Positions 1-11,587 of a DNA stretch of 64,000 nt are shown here, piece after piece. The position numbers were made by a program, and so were the translations under genes. The stretch is from Golubevia sp. BC0850 (Eukaryota; Basidiomycota; Exobasidiomycetes; Golubeviales; Golubeviaceae). The first letter of the stretch is position 1; every line of letters begins with the position of its first letter. Location: positions 124,001 through 188,000 of the forward strand of contig JAAVVG010000008.1 of assembly GCA_012976225.1 (NCBI GenBank). The letters are read 5' to 3'. A model generated the notes under the pieces. It saw only the letters and a list, made by a program, of their open reading frames with translations, was not told the origin of the DNA and did no database searches.

Positions 1-182
1 TTCTTCTGACTTTGTTTCTTCATGGTCATATCAATTTGTTCTGACCTACTTTTGCCTCTCGCACTGCACTGTCATGTCGACAGAGATCGACTTCTCTACC
101 TCAAGCCAACCCGTCTCACTCGAGTCGAAGGTCAAAAGAAAAGGAGCCTCAAACCTTCCCTTCCCGAACTTTACAGCCATCA
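1..182. other. Left-edge non-coding stretch
   Basis: Pyrimidine-rich sequence leading into the first gene, probably its promoter and 5' leader. A short open frame from 74 overlaps the next gene in another frame and ends without recognisable features, so I do not call it. Confidence 0.4.
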
Positions 183-2156
183 ATGAGTCTTGGAGGTGCA
201 TCGGTTCACCTCCAAGCTTCAATCAAGTCACCAAGCACCGAGCTTTCTCATCAGAGCTCCACTTTTGAATCTGTCAACACTTCATCTTCAAGTCAACAAG
301 CCTCTATCGCCTTGAATTCCCAACGACCTAATCTTCGATCATATCTATCAGATCCATCCAATCTCAGTTCGGCTTCCTTCAATTCTTCCGTCAACTCGGC
401 TGATCCAACAGCACTACTCAACGCTCTGGAGGACTTGGCTACGACCGTGGAGAGATCCAGAGCTAAAAGGTTAGAGAAAGAGAAAGAAGAGAAGCTTAAG
501 GAGAAGATCAAGAAGGAAATGAAGAGGGAGATTAAGAGAGAGGTTTCCAAACGCCTGGAGGTGGAGCCTTCTCGCATGGTCCCGAGTCCAACGTCAACCG
601 AGAGAATCTCGACAGGAGTCAATACCGAAACCGAAATGTCAAGCTATTTCGTTCCTTCTCATTACGAACAACCGAGTTCTTCTTTCACCATTCAGACTGG
701 AAGAAGGTCTAGCTCTACGAACACCACCCTACCGTCTCTTCGTAGGAATGATTCCGGTCTCAGCAGAGAAAGCGAAGTAACTCAAGCTTCCTCCTTTCTC
801 TCTTTCTCCGAATCCGAATCAAACTCAGAAGTAGAAGGAGAAAAGAACAAGAATCTCTTTGCTTCAGGAATTGTCAGAGCTGCATCTTCGAGTCCCAAAC
901 CCTCCGCTGCCACATCAACCTCAAATCGTCCTTTCAAGTCCAAAGGTTCAAGCCCAACTTCAGTTCACTCTTCACTCATCTCAAGTTCAGGAGTACTTCT
1001 TCCTCTAGCTGCCAATCCTAGTCCGCCTACAGTCACCACGGATAATTCATCGGAAGATTCAGTTCGAACCATGTTCGCTGCCAAGAAGCTCAAGCAAAAA
1101 CGCAGTACTTCTGAAGCACCCTCAATCTCTAGGGAGAGACGTGATCAGCTTCTCGCTCAACTCTATGGGCTTGCCAAGTCCGAATTGACGACTTCAAGCC
1201 CTTCGTCGAGCGACTTGGGAACCGTATTATTTCAGCACGGGTCTCATTTCCCTTCACCGGTTCTTCGAGACGAAATCGATCTTTCAACTTCAACTAGAAA
1301 TCAAGAGAATGAGCTCGGACTATCTTTCAACAATCACGGCTCCTTCACTACTTTTAAAGAAGTAATCTCGCCATCTCCTAGTTCAGAATTGAGTTGGGGA
1401 TCTCTAGGACCTCCTTCGGATCTAGGAGTTGCTTTAGCTCTAGAAGAGCAAGCGGCTATGAGAAGGGAAGAGCTTTTGAAGAAAAGCTTCAGCAGCGATT
1501 CGAGGGAACCAGTTTCAAGAGAGGATATCAGAAGGAGTCAATTTATAGAGGAACAACATCGATTGTTAAAGCTACATGAACAAGAAAGAGAGAAGCAAAG
1601 GAAAGGTTTAGAGCTTCTTTTTGGTAGTACTTCGGATGTGGATTGGGGGAGCTTGGGGACACCTACTGAATTCGAAAGTGCGAAGTCTGATACTACTCTT
1701 AGCCATCCAAGTGGCAATATAGATTATGAGAAGACTCCTACTACAAAATGTGTTCCTTTGGCAGATTCAAGTTCTTCTACTTCTTCTAGAAACGATTACG
1801 AACTTCATGTTAATGCCCTCCTTCGTCTAGCTAAATCAGACCCTTCAATTAAGGAATTGTTGAGAGTGAAATTCTCACAAGGAGTCGATTTGAATCAACA
1901 TTCGGCATTAGAGCTTCCTCGCACTAGTAGCGATAGCGGAAGCTCTGGTTTCTTGTTTGAGAACCCTTCATCAAAACAGTGTATTGGTGGAAATGATTCC
2001 GATCTCTCAAGCTCCAGATTCCAAGGGAATGCGGAAGAAATCCAGTACCTTCAAGCAATGAGGAACCGAAGCAAAGAAAGAGTAGAAGGTTGGAGAGGGG
2101 AGATTTTATTCAAAGATGAGAGAGTTCATGACAGGAAAGCTTTTGCTGAGGTCTGA
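183..2156 (+). CDS. Ser-rich disordered protein with WGSLG repeats
   Basis: A single open frame of 657 codons whose product I do not recognise. The protein is Ser/Thr-rich and mostly disordered. Residues about 95-125 form a highly charged Lys/Glu segment likely to be a coiled coil. Two copies of a short motif, SWGSLGPPSDLGVA near residue 403 and DWGSLGTPTEFESA near residue 487, sit in similar surroundings, each near an Arg/Glu-rich helical stretch. They look like a repeated peptide-binding motif or docking site. There is no signal peptide or membrane segment. The ATG at 183 is the first in the long frame; an upstream ATG at 74 opens only a short overlapping frame. The gene is convergent with Sec1, which ends 512 bp downstream. 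The coding call is strong because of the length and biased composition; the function is unknown. Confidence 0.8.
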   Translation: MSLGGASVHLQASIKSPSTELSHQSSTFESVNTSSSSQQASIALNSQRPNLRSYLSDPSNLSSASFNSSVNSADPTALLNALEDLATTVERSRAKRLEKEKEEKLKEKIKKEMKREIKREVSKRLEVEPSRMVPSPTSTERISTGVNTETEMSSYFVPSHYEQPSSSFTIQTGRRSSSTNTTLPSLRRNDSGLSRESEVTQASSFLSFSESESNSEVEGEKNKNLFASGIVRAASSSPKPSAATSTSNRPFKSKGSSPTSVHSSLISSSGVLLPLAANPSPPTVTTDNSSEDSVRTMFAAKKLKQKRSTSEAPSISRERRDQLLAQLYGLAKSELTTSSPSSSDLGTVLFQHGSHFPSPVLRDEIDLSTSTRNQENELGLSFNNHGSFTTFKEVISPSPSSELSWGSLGPPSDLGVALALEEQAAMRREELLKKSFSSDSREPVSREDIRRSQFIEEQHRLLKLHEQEREKQRKGLELLFGSTSDVDWGSLGTPTEFESAKSDTTLSHPSGNIDYEKTPTTKCVPLADSSSSTSSRNDYELHVNALLRLAKSDPSIKELLRVKFSQGVDLNQHSALELPRTSSDSGSSGFLFENPSSKQCIGGNDSDLSSSRFQGNAEEIQYLQAMRNRSKERVEGWRGEILFKDERVHDRKAFAEV

Positions 2157-2668
2157 AGGGAAGCAAATGGAGTTTAAAACGAAGGAGAGGTGATGATGTG
2201 ACAGAAATGAAAGAAAGGAGAGACGGGTCGAAGGTGATCGGTGATCTCTTCTCAGCGAAGAACTCCGAGTTCCCTCTCCTCTCTCTTTTACGCCCTTTAG
2301 ATACGACAATTTCTACCTTGTAGCATAGAATGATCATCCACCTAGAAGAGAAGCAAATACTTTAAGGCCTACCAACACTTACTTCTTTCCCGAACCCACC
2401 TTATGTTCCATTATTTATTTATTTATTTTCTTCACGACCCCGTAAACGAAACCCACCTTTCTTCTCAAGAATGATTGAAGCTTTCCAAAAACACAATAAA
2501 AGCTAGACTGGAACATGTCTAATGTCGCCTGTTTGAAGCATGAGCTAAAGGGAGAGAACATGTTCAAAATTAGGGTATGGAGGGTTTTCGTTTCGAATAC
2601 ATCAGTGTGATTTGAATGAAAGGAATGAAAAGAATGACACAGCCAAAGAATGTCGACAAAGACATCCG
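2157..2668. other. Convergent 3' intergenic region
   Basis: About 510 bp between the stop codons of the Ser-rich gene (+) and Sec1 (-). AT-rich, with TTTATTTATTTATTTTC-like stretches near 2410 suited to 3' ends. I see no gene or RNA in it. Confidence 0.4.
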
Positions 2669-5600
2669 TCACGATTTCTTGAATGAGAAAGGGTTCTTCA
2701 TTTTCTTCTTCTCCTTTGAGACACTACTTGGACTTGGACTAGCTCTACCATCCACCGCTCCCTGATTGAGACCTGTACTAGAATGAGAGCTTCCAGCTTG
2801 TTGATATCCTGGTCTTTGAGGAGCTGCCAATGTCGAATTCGAATATTGAGCTTGAGGAGCAAATTGTTGGTGTTGCTGCTGCTGCTGAGGAGGAGGAGGA
2901 CCTGAAGAAGAAGGCCCTGAAGAAGTGGAGGAGGAAGAAGTTTGGAATCTTCTGTCGTAGGCTGACTGAGAGATCTGTTGCTCTTGGTGACTCTGCTGCG
3001 GCGGTTGATGTTGATGCTGGTGATGGTGGTGAGGGTGATGAGATCCTCCATTCGAGTGTTTGGCAGCATCGCTTCTAGATCGAAGTCCACTAGTGTCGTT
3101 ATCTGGTTTAGAGAAATGACTTGCACCGGATGGAATACCTTGTCGACTTGACCCATGATGTTCTTGGTGTTGATGATGACGATCCATTTGAGTGTTGGAA
3201 GCGCCTGCTCCTCCAGCCTTTCCAAATCTTTTCAGCGAATCCAGGAAAGAGTCCGGTGTGAAGACATGGGAAGAGCCTGAGAAGAGAACAAGTAGAACAG
3301 TTCAATCAGAAAAAGAATTGGCTTCGACACTTCCCACTTTGGAATCAGCTTCTCTGATCTCTACCTACTCACCAATGTAGACGTCTTTACCCCATTTCTC
3401 TGAGACCTGATAAGCACTTCTGACTTCAGAATATGTCATTCCACCGGCAACAAAGACGATAGCTCTTCCTCTCTTTCCATCTCCAGCTCCACTCGGGCCA
3501 GATCCATTGTTCCTACCGCCTGAAGAGAAGCCACCTCCAGAAGCAGAAGAGCTGACGGAAGGTCGTTCTCTAGTCTTGGTATGCCAAGTTGGTTTGGCAG
3601 ATCTCAAAGAAGAAGGTTGAGGTCTCGGAGCATTCGAAGCACTTGATGCAGATCCGCCTGTAACTCTAGCCAACGGAGAATCTCTACCTCCAGTTGCAGC
3701 CATAGCAGAGCTCATGAAGCTAGCAGCAGCACCAGAGGTAGTTGGACCACCACCATAAGATTGAGACTCGGGAGGAGCATCACTGACGTAGGGATAAAGC
3801 GTTTGATCGAGCCTGTTCGAGAAATGATCTTCCAACATAAGCTTGACTAAAGGTTGATACCTTGAGAGTTCATATTCGTTCTCTCCTCCAGGTTGCTTTC
3901 TCCTTCCAGCTCCTTTCTTGAACCAGTTATCCCAACCAGAATTAGCTGGATCTTTGACGACTCTAGCACCTAAATGAGTTAAGTTATCGACAGTGTCCAT
4001 TTCGTGAAGACTTAACCTTGCATGTTGAAAGAGTCGTTTCCTATCTTCGTCCGGAACTCCTTCGGAATACATGATGTAGAGAGCGATGATTCTAACCTTA
4101 TCGGAAGGAGAGACTGTCCTATCATCCAACAAAGGTACCATTTCTTCGACTAGAGTTCTAGGTTTGGAACCATCGGGAGTTAATCTGACAGCGCAATTCT
4201 GTTCAACCATAGCTTGAGAAGGAAGCTTGGATTTTTCAAAACGATTCATACAATCTTGAGCCATAGTTAAATGTAAACTTAATTTGTCCTTCATTTCTTG
4301 AAGATGAGGTAAAGAAGCCAACATATCTCTCATGTCATTCAAAGAAGTACCATTTGATAAACCAGTTGATTCACCAGAATGTTGAGCGAATTCTTTAGTC
4401 AATTTATCGATAGCTTCTGCGATATGAAGATGTCGAATTCCAGTCCAAATCGAGTCGTCATCCGAAAGAGTCGCTTCTTTTTCTTCCAGTTCTCCTTCCG
4501 TTGTTCGATATTCGTATCTGTACTTGGTTCCTTCTTCTTCGGTCTCTAACAAATCATTAACCATAGCCTGATAAGAGAATTCATGAAGGAAAGGAGCTAT
4601 CGTATCCATCGTCCTATCTGTGATGAAAAGAACTGATCTAGGTCGACTGGTATCGATCTTAGGCTCGTTATCTCTGACATAAGAATCCAAAGCCTTCTGA
4701 ATTCGAAAAGCAAGCTTCCTAGTGAAATGTTCTCCAGCAGCAGCATTTCCTCCCCACCTGGAATTGTTATCTCCTCCATTGGCAGGTCCATTCCTGAGTC
4801 TAGCCATTCTAGCAGACTGCTGACCCTGTCCATATCCTGAATCCGAACTTGAAGATCCAGATCCAGCTCCGATACTGTTTGTGGCTAGAGGTCCGAGAGG
4901 AGGATGGCTTGGATTGTAATATCTGACTAGAGGGAATTCGTTCAAGGTGACGCACACATTCAAAAGTGCTTGAGTTGAGAAATGCAGTTCATCCTCTATC
5001 GCTGAAAGAGCTTCTTCTGGGGAAACTCCAAAGGCTCCTCCAGGAGGTTGGAATAAGGTGAAGAAGGATTGAGGAGATTTCAGAGAGAAGACTTGAGCTT
5101 CCAGAGCTGTTTGCAGAAAGAGGAGGTGGGAGGTGAAGATTAAAATGAGATCAGCCACTTTGTTCCTTGAGAACTGATCGATACAGATCAAATCCGCTTA
5201 TATCTACTCACGCCAGAGGTTAACGAAAAGCTCGATGAGCTGACGCAACTTTGGCTCTGCCATTGAGCTTGTCAGTCGCTGCAGGAGAGGTTCCGAGAGG
5301 GCTTTGGGAGAGGAAAAGTTATCAGGGGAGAGATTAAGAGGGTCAGATAAGAGCCAACGTCACAAGTCAGAGAAAGAGGGAAGATTCCGAGGAGGTGCAT
5401 CGCCCACTCGTCGAGGCCTCACACGACCTTCGATCCCAAGTTTGGCTAGCCCTAGAGAGGGTTTCTTCTGTTCTCTTTGAAGAAGGGTTTTTGACAGAGA
5501 ACCCATCACAGAGGCAGAGTCGATGCCTCCAAGAAAGAATGTGTTGTGGTCTGTCTGACTCCACCTTGGAGCTAGCGAGAGGAACTCCTATTCGGATCTC

Positions 5601-6145
5601 CTCCCTCCTTGTTCCCATTACGATTCGTCGACTCCTACCTCAATCTGATAGCTCCATGTGTACTCACCATCTACAAAGAAGATGTGACCAGCAGCGTATT
5701 GAGGTTGACCACCTTGAGTTGGACTTAGATCCTTGATGATCCTATCCACATTCTGACTAGTGGGAGTCAAGAGATAGGCAGCTTCGAAACCAGGTTGAGG
5801 ATCCCTCTTATGTTCAATCGATTCAACCAAAGAAACATTCTGTTGTAAAACATCGTACATTTTGAGTACGGACGAGAGAAGTTGTTTGGTAAAGGAGTCC
5901 ACCACGAGGATCTTCCATCTTGAAGCTGGTTGAACAGATCGAATCGAGGAGAGATGACCTGATGAGTGTGAGAAAGATGGGTGGGATTAGTATCTCAGTA
6001 TTGATAGAGAGAAAGAGAGAGAGAGAGGGTAGAGAATAGGTAGATGGAAAGATAGAGGCAGGAATGGCCAACTCTCCCCCGATTGCAGCTGTGTAGTTGG
6101 ATACTCACGCTCTCTCAACAGATGAATAAGACTCGCGGCTGGCAT
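2669..6145 (-). CDS. SEC1: Sec1/Munc18-family syntaxin-binding protein, exocytic Sec1
   Basis: Sec1/Munc18 proteins bind syntaxin/SNARE complexes and promote vesicle fusion at the plasma membrane. Five exons can be joined in frame: 6145-6109, 5958-5668, 5301-5212, 5106-3373 and 3276-2669, giving 919 residues. The N-terminus shows WKILVVDSFTKQLLSS followed by KMYDVLQQNVSLVESIEHKR, as in domain 1 of Munc18. Later come LWPLEAQVFSLKSPQSFF, SVLFITDRTMDTIAPFLHEF, the MVNDLL and IRHLHIAEAI blocks, and GRAIVFVAGGMTYSEVRSAY near the end of the fold. The second and third introns use acceptors that are not the nearest AG, chosen because only they keep this family pattern. The last exon adds a long His/Gln/Ser-rich tail (about 190 residues), longer than the usual 600-730 residue family members. 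It is divergent from Pat1 across 245 bp. Sec1 fits better than Sly1, Vps45 or Vps33. Confidence 0.92.
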
Positions 6146-6390
6146 TGAATTTGCTCAGTCAGATTTGAGGTTATTAATGATGGTTACTCTTGAGTTATTT
6201 GGAGGATATTAGAGGGGAGGGGTGAGAAGAGGGTTGTGGGGGGAGAGCAAGCAGAACTTGGCTTCAGAATCCAGAATCTCCAGAAGCAGCTCGCTCCTTC
6301 TCTTCCTCACCACATCATCCTTCAACTTTGCTCTGATTTTCAAGAAGTAGAGACTCAAGGATAGTAAAACAAGTTGAACCTCAAGCTCCC
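6146..6390. promoter_or_regulatory. Divergent Sec1/Pat1 promoter region
   Basis: The start codons of Sec1 (-, 6145) and Pat1 (+, 6391) are 245 bp apart, so this stretch must hold both promoters and both 5' leaders. No TATA box is evident. The call rests on gene arrangement only. Confidence 0.55.
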
Positions 6391-9300
6391 ATGTCATTCT
6401 TCGGATTTGACACTTCCTTACCTTCAAGGGATAGAGCTGGCGAGAGGGAAGATGCTGCTGGTCTAGGCGGTGGTTTAGGTGCCTCAGCTCAAGAAGATGT
6501 TGAAGTTTACACTTGGGGAGAAGAAGCTTACGATGATTTAGCTGATAGACTTCAAGAAGATGGAGACGATTTCAATCAAGACACTTTCGGTGATGAGGAG
6601 ATTGACAATCAGTTCGATTTCATGGGTCAGACAGCTGCTCAAGCCTCAGTCCCACCTCAACAACAACAGCAGCAGCGAGCAAAGAGCGGCCGAAATGAAG
6701 ATAAGTTCAAGAGTAGCAATCTGGATGATTTCTGGGGAGCTCCTAACTCTGGATTTGGTCAAAGTGGTGGATTAGGTGAGTTCTTCCTCCTTCCTCCTTC
6801 CCTCTTCCTTCTCACTATCAGTGTCTCACTTCTTCAAGAGAAGTCCTGCTATCCTTCTCTACTCTTTTGCAATTACTTCTTGAATCGATCTTGATTCCTC
6901 ATCGCTCATCATGTTCGCTCTATTCACTCTTTGTCTCATAGGTAACAAGCCCACTTCCTACGATCCATTTGGTGGTGTCTCTTTAGGTCCAGTCCCAGGT
7001 CTAGCTCCTCCTTCCTCCTACGGTCAATTCAATTCCGGACAATCGAATTCCAACTCGCGTCCAGCTTTAACTCTAGAAGAGGTGGAAGCGGAATTGAGAG
7101 CCTCTCGTTCGCAGCAACAGCAACCTCCTCCTCAAGCTGCTCCTTTGAATGAAAGAAGAGCACTAACTCTCGAAGAAGTCGAAGCTCAAATGTTAGCTCA
7201 AAGATCTTCCCAGCCTCAGCCACCTCAAGTTCAACCTCAAGGAATGTACAATGATTTCCCACCTCAGCAATTCCAAGGTCTACCTCCTCACATCGCAAAT
7301 CTGTTGGCTCAACAACCTCCTAACTTGAACCCTGAGCAGAGAGAACAGCTGTTAGGAATCCAGCTTCAACAAATGCAGCAATCTGGCACGTTGGGAGGAA
7401 TGGGAATGGGAATGCAAGGTCCACTTGGAGGAATGGGAATGAATGGAGGAATGCCAATGCAACAAGGAATGAGAACTCAACAACCTCCAATTCCTTCAGA
7501 GACGGGAGCCAGTAGCAGCCCTGCCCCTCATCCAGCTCAAGCTCAACCTCAAGTTCAAGCACCTCAAGAAGCACCTCTAGCTCCTGCTCCTGGAACTCCC
7601 AAAGGTCCAAGTGGACAGCACAAGCCTCAGCAACCTTCAAATGGTACTTCTTTCCTCACAAATCCGTCTCATTTCCCACCTTTGGGAACAGCTGGTGCTG
7701 CAATTCCAACTGGTCCTTCCGCTTCTCGAACTGGAACTCCTGCTATGAATCCTCTTCAACAGCTGATGAACGGATCTGCTCAAGCTGTTGGTCGTGGAGG
7801 TCCAGGAGGTTTGAGCAACCAACCAGTTCAGCTCAACAATCCATCTCATGCTTCAGCCGCTGCTGCCATTCTACAGGCTCAAGCAGCTCAAGCTCAAAAC
7901 ATGAGAATGAGCAATCTTCTCAATTCCATTCCAAATGCTCTACAGGCTAGAGTCTTGAGCGTTCCTCCTTATGTTCAATTCGAGACTTTAGATTTGGTGA
8001 TCAGGAATGTACCTCAAGTTGCTGGTCTCTCCTTCGATCAGGAGGAGCAAAAGGTGTTGAACTCTCACATCGAGGAAGGAAGGACTTTGGCTCAAGAACT
8101 TCAATTCAAGCTTCAAGGAACAGAATTGGATCAGATTGAGAAAGTCAGAGTCGAGACAGTCCTCAGGAAGGTGGAACTGCTGGATGAAGCAAACAGGATA
8201 GTCGATTCTATCTTGAAGAGAGAGGACATCAGGAAGAGAATCGCTGCCAAGATTCAGGGAATGGTGAGTCTTCGAGACAGTCTCGCTTTCTTTCTGATCA
8301 AATTGACATGGCTGACCCTCGATCCTTTTTTTCTCGCTGTAGTCTCGATACAACAATCTCATGTCAAACTCTGACAAGGACTTCATCACTCGGATTCAAG
8401 TTTCTCAACTCGTCACTCCCGATCCTTACGCCGACGATTTCTATGCTCACATCTACTTCGCTTTGAGGGGTGGAGGTCCAGGAGCTGCCGTCGCAGCTGC
8501 AAGTGCTGGTATTACTTCTGGTAACAAAGCTAGCGAGAACGAACCTTCGAACGATGATCCTCCCAAGGGACCTAGAAGAGGAAGAGGTAGACAGCAGAGA
8601 GGCGTCAAGGCAAGAGAAACTGCTATGCAAAGAATGCAAGCTCAAGTCGAAAGGCTCGTTGCCAATCGTAAGATCCGAGATGGAGAAAGAGAGTCAGCTT
8701 CTCTAGCTGCTGCCGCTGGAGCCTCCCTACCTTCCGAAGAGGGCAAGGAGAAGAAGGACTCGAGCTCAAATGCAAAGGATGCCTCTCCCTCTCCATCAAT
8801 CTCAAACCTCGGAAAGGTCGCTCACGCTAGTTCGAAGGGCCCCAGACAACTCCTTCAGATCTCTGCTCGGGAAGTCAGAGAGGAGAGATTGAAGCGAGAA
8901 GGAAAGCTGGGAGGGGCTGTCGATGATGCTGCCACTGAAGCGGTCAGAGCTGCTCTAGCCGGTGCGTCTCTAGGAGAAGGTGCTGGAAGAGTTGAAATGG
9001 ACGGAGGTAAAAAGGAACCTCTCACCAGATTCGAAACCATGAGAATTCTGGAGAAGCTCTACGATACCGTCTTAGCTCTCGAACAGATGAGAAGAACGAT
9101 TCCTCAAGCACCTATCTCGACCGCTGAAGATCAAGATGGAAATCCAATTCAAGATCCAACTTCCAACCAAGCTCAGGAGGAATACGAAAAGCAATCTGCT
9201 GAATGGCAAACGGAACAAGAAGCTTTGGTAGGAACTCTTTGGTCGGAATTGAGAGTGTTGGAACCTTTAGAGATCTCGAATCCACATCCTTTCGTCAGCT

Positions 9301-10354
9301 TACTTTCTACTTCAAAAGGAAAGCGACTCTTCCCAAGAGCTTTGAGACATCTTTCTCCGGAACAAGTCTTGACTGCTTTAACTATGATCGTAGCAAGTTT
9401 CGATTCCTTAGATGTCGTCAAGTTGTCTGGTTGTTTGGATCTTACGGAAGGAGGCAATCTGAATGAAGAGCAGAGAACTATGAGGATGGAAGCTCAGAGA
9501 CAGACAGAGGCTTTCGCAACTTCGATCATTCCGGTGATGCTGTCTCAAATGGCTAACGCTCCGATGAGGATCGTCTGTGGAATGTTGGCCCTCTTCGTAG
9601 AGAGGAACAACATCTTTCAAGTAGCTAGAACCAAGGTGAGTAAAGGCCAAAGCCTCTTGAATATTCCTTTTCAAATTTCTGACCACGACTCCTTCTTTCA
9701 CTTTTCGTTAGCCTGGTATCGCACTTTTAACGATGTTCCTCTCTCGAGGCGAACTTCTTCGCCAGGGAGGCTCTTCAGTCTCTGGAGCTCCAACTCCAAC
9801 TCCAGAAGAATTAGATCAATGGGTTCAGATCTTCTCACTGCTCTTCGCTAGACTTTCAGGTAGAGCAGGCTCTCTGGTTTCACTTTTCCCATCGACTAGA
9901 GTGAAAGAAGCTTTACCATTCGGACAAGCTTACTATCACCACTTCAAGTCAGATTCAAGAAATATCGATCTAGAAGATGAACCTGTTTGGAATTTGATGG
10001 CCACTTTAGCTGTCAGTGCTTCTATGGATCAACAACATTCTTTGGTTCAAGAACTTAGAGAGAAGATTTTAGAGAATGTTGTTGCTGCTAAGAGAGAAAG
10101 GGAGAACTTGAACTTGGATCCAAATGGTTCCAATGATCCAACTTTGTTGAATGATGAGCGTAACGATCTAAGGATTAGGAACGTTAACTTATTGGTGAGT
10201 CCCAGAATTCAAAAGCGGAAAGGCAAATCACTCTCAAATCGAATGACCCCCTTACTTTCGTTATTTTTTGATGTTCTAACCTTTCTCTGCGTCACCTTTC
10301 ATTCTCCCACAGCTCCACGCTCTGAACCTAGATGCATCTCAAATCACTGCCTGA
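6391..10354 (+). CDS. PAT1: Pat1, decapping activator and P-body scaffold
   Basis: Pat1 links the Lsm1-7 ring, Dhh1 and Dcp2 to promote decapping and translational repression of mRNA in P-bodies. Five exons join in frame: 6391-6775, 6942-8263, 8343-9635, 9712-10194 and 10313-10354, giving 1174 residues. The N-terminus MSFFGFDTSLP and the acidic motif FNQDTFGDE near residue 70 match the Dhh1-binding N-terminal region of the family. TLEEVEA occurs twice (near residues 180 and 215), typical of Pat1. A Gln/Pro/Met-rich, low-complexity middle follows. The C-terminal half has the conserved stretch beginning SRYNNLMSNSDKDFITRIQV and then the alpha-helical Pat-C region (for example PGIALLTMFLSRGELL). 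The terminal exon is only 42 nt and ends LHALNLDASQITA. All donors are GTGAGT. Function is confident. Confidence 0.95.
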
Positions 10355-11055
10355 ACGCTTATCTCCTCTCTCTTGTCTCCTTCCATGACCTCTTTTGCAA
10401 ACGACACGAGCAAATGTATCCATCTTGTTTGCCAGTCTTAACCTCCCACCAGGTGTAATCCCTTTGTTTTGCTTTATACACTAGCTTTTTCGTCTCGTCC
10501 TTCTTTCTCTTTCTCTGCTTCGCGACTCCTCTTTCTATTATCAAAATTATCTATACAAAAGCAACCGAAACAGATTTGAACCATTGGACTGTCATCTTGG
10601 TTGATATCAAGTCTCATGAGCCCTCATGAAAGAATGAATCTAGTTGAGAATCGCTTCTAGAGTTGCAGTGATTGATGACGTTCGTGGCACTGCTGATGGC
10701 GCTTGATGGAATGAAGATTGAAAGGAGAAAGAAAAGGAACAGTAAAGAGGAGAAAGGGGAGGAGAGGGAGAGGAGTAGAGAAGAGAGAAGTGACAAGATG
10801 GGGAGCACAAATCGCTTCCCTTACTCCTTCAACTGAGAAGGAAGAGAACGTCTGATCTATTTTCGAAAAATCAATGAAGTTAACAATAAATTTCGAGTGT
10901 GTGCGATGTGCTTTCAAAGGGGAAAAACTGGCCAAAACTTCTTCTCTTCCGAACCACACCATCTTGTGCCACTTTTCATCGTTCTCTCTTTCTCTTCCGC
11001 CATTGGGAGATTGAGCTTGTCTTCACAAATATCATAGCGGCTCCTCTCATCCAGC
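10355..11055. other. Intergenic region, Pat1 to F-box copy 1
   Basis: About 700 bp with no supported gene. Purine-rich runs lie near 10720-10800. A stretch near 10935-10990 resembles the leader upstream of F-box copy 3 (shared CCGAACCACACCATCTT) but has otherwise diverged. This shows that the near-identity between copies 1 and 3 begins abruptly at their start codons. Confidence 0.5.
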
Positions 11056-11587
11056 AAGATGAACAAGAGAGCCAACCAAGATTCTCAAGCAGAACAAGAA
11101 CCAGCTGCCAAACGCAGCATCACATCCGCACAGCTCCACGCCCTCAAACTTCAAGCTGCTCAAGATGCTTTGGATAGATTAGATTACAAGACTGCCAATG
11201 AGATATGCACAGAGGTCAGTACAAGGATTTGAGGATTGAGTCTCTCATTATTGCCGTTCTTTCAGTCTCTTCGTTCCTCCAAAGTCGAGTTTTATCTAGT
11301 ATCTTCTCTGCTTCCCCCGAATCTAGATGATCCATTCAGGATCGTCTGATACCGTGTCATTTCTGCTGCTGAGGAGTCTCACTTGGGAGAGAACAGGCCA
11401 GACTGACAAGGCTGTGCAAGACGTGGAGAGAGCTTTGGAAAAGGAGGAGAGTCTTCAGGTGAGTCAAGCATTCATCTTGCTATAGCCAGGGAAACTTTAA
11501 TGCCGCTGATACTGACGTAGTCTAGATCTTCTATCATCAGACCCACTCAAGAGCCGGATTCGCCCATCTGAGGATGGCCATGCACCA
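11056..11587 (+). repeat. Near-identical block shared with 41142-41673 (inverted)
   Basis: From the start codon of F-box copy 1 through exon 1, intron 1, exon 2, intron 2 and the first 60 bases or so of exon 3, the sequence matches the minus strand of 41142-41673. By eye I find only about three base differences, two in exon 1 and one in intron 1. Identity drops at once on both sides: the leader before the ATG differs, and after the Met-His-His codons of exon 3 the copies differ every few bases. Introns matching better than downstream coding sequence is the mark of recent gene conversion. Confidence 0.85.
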
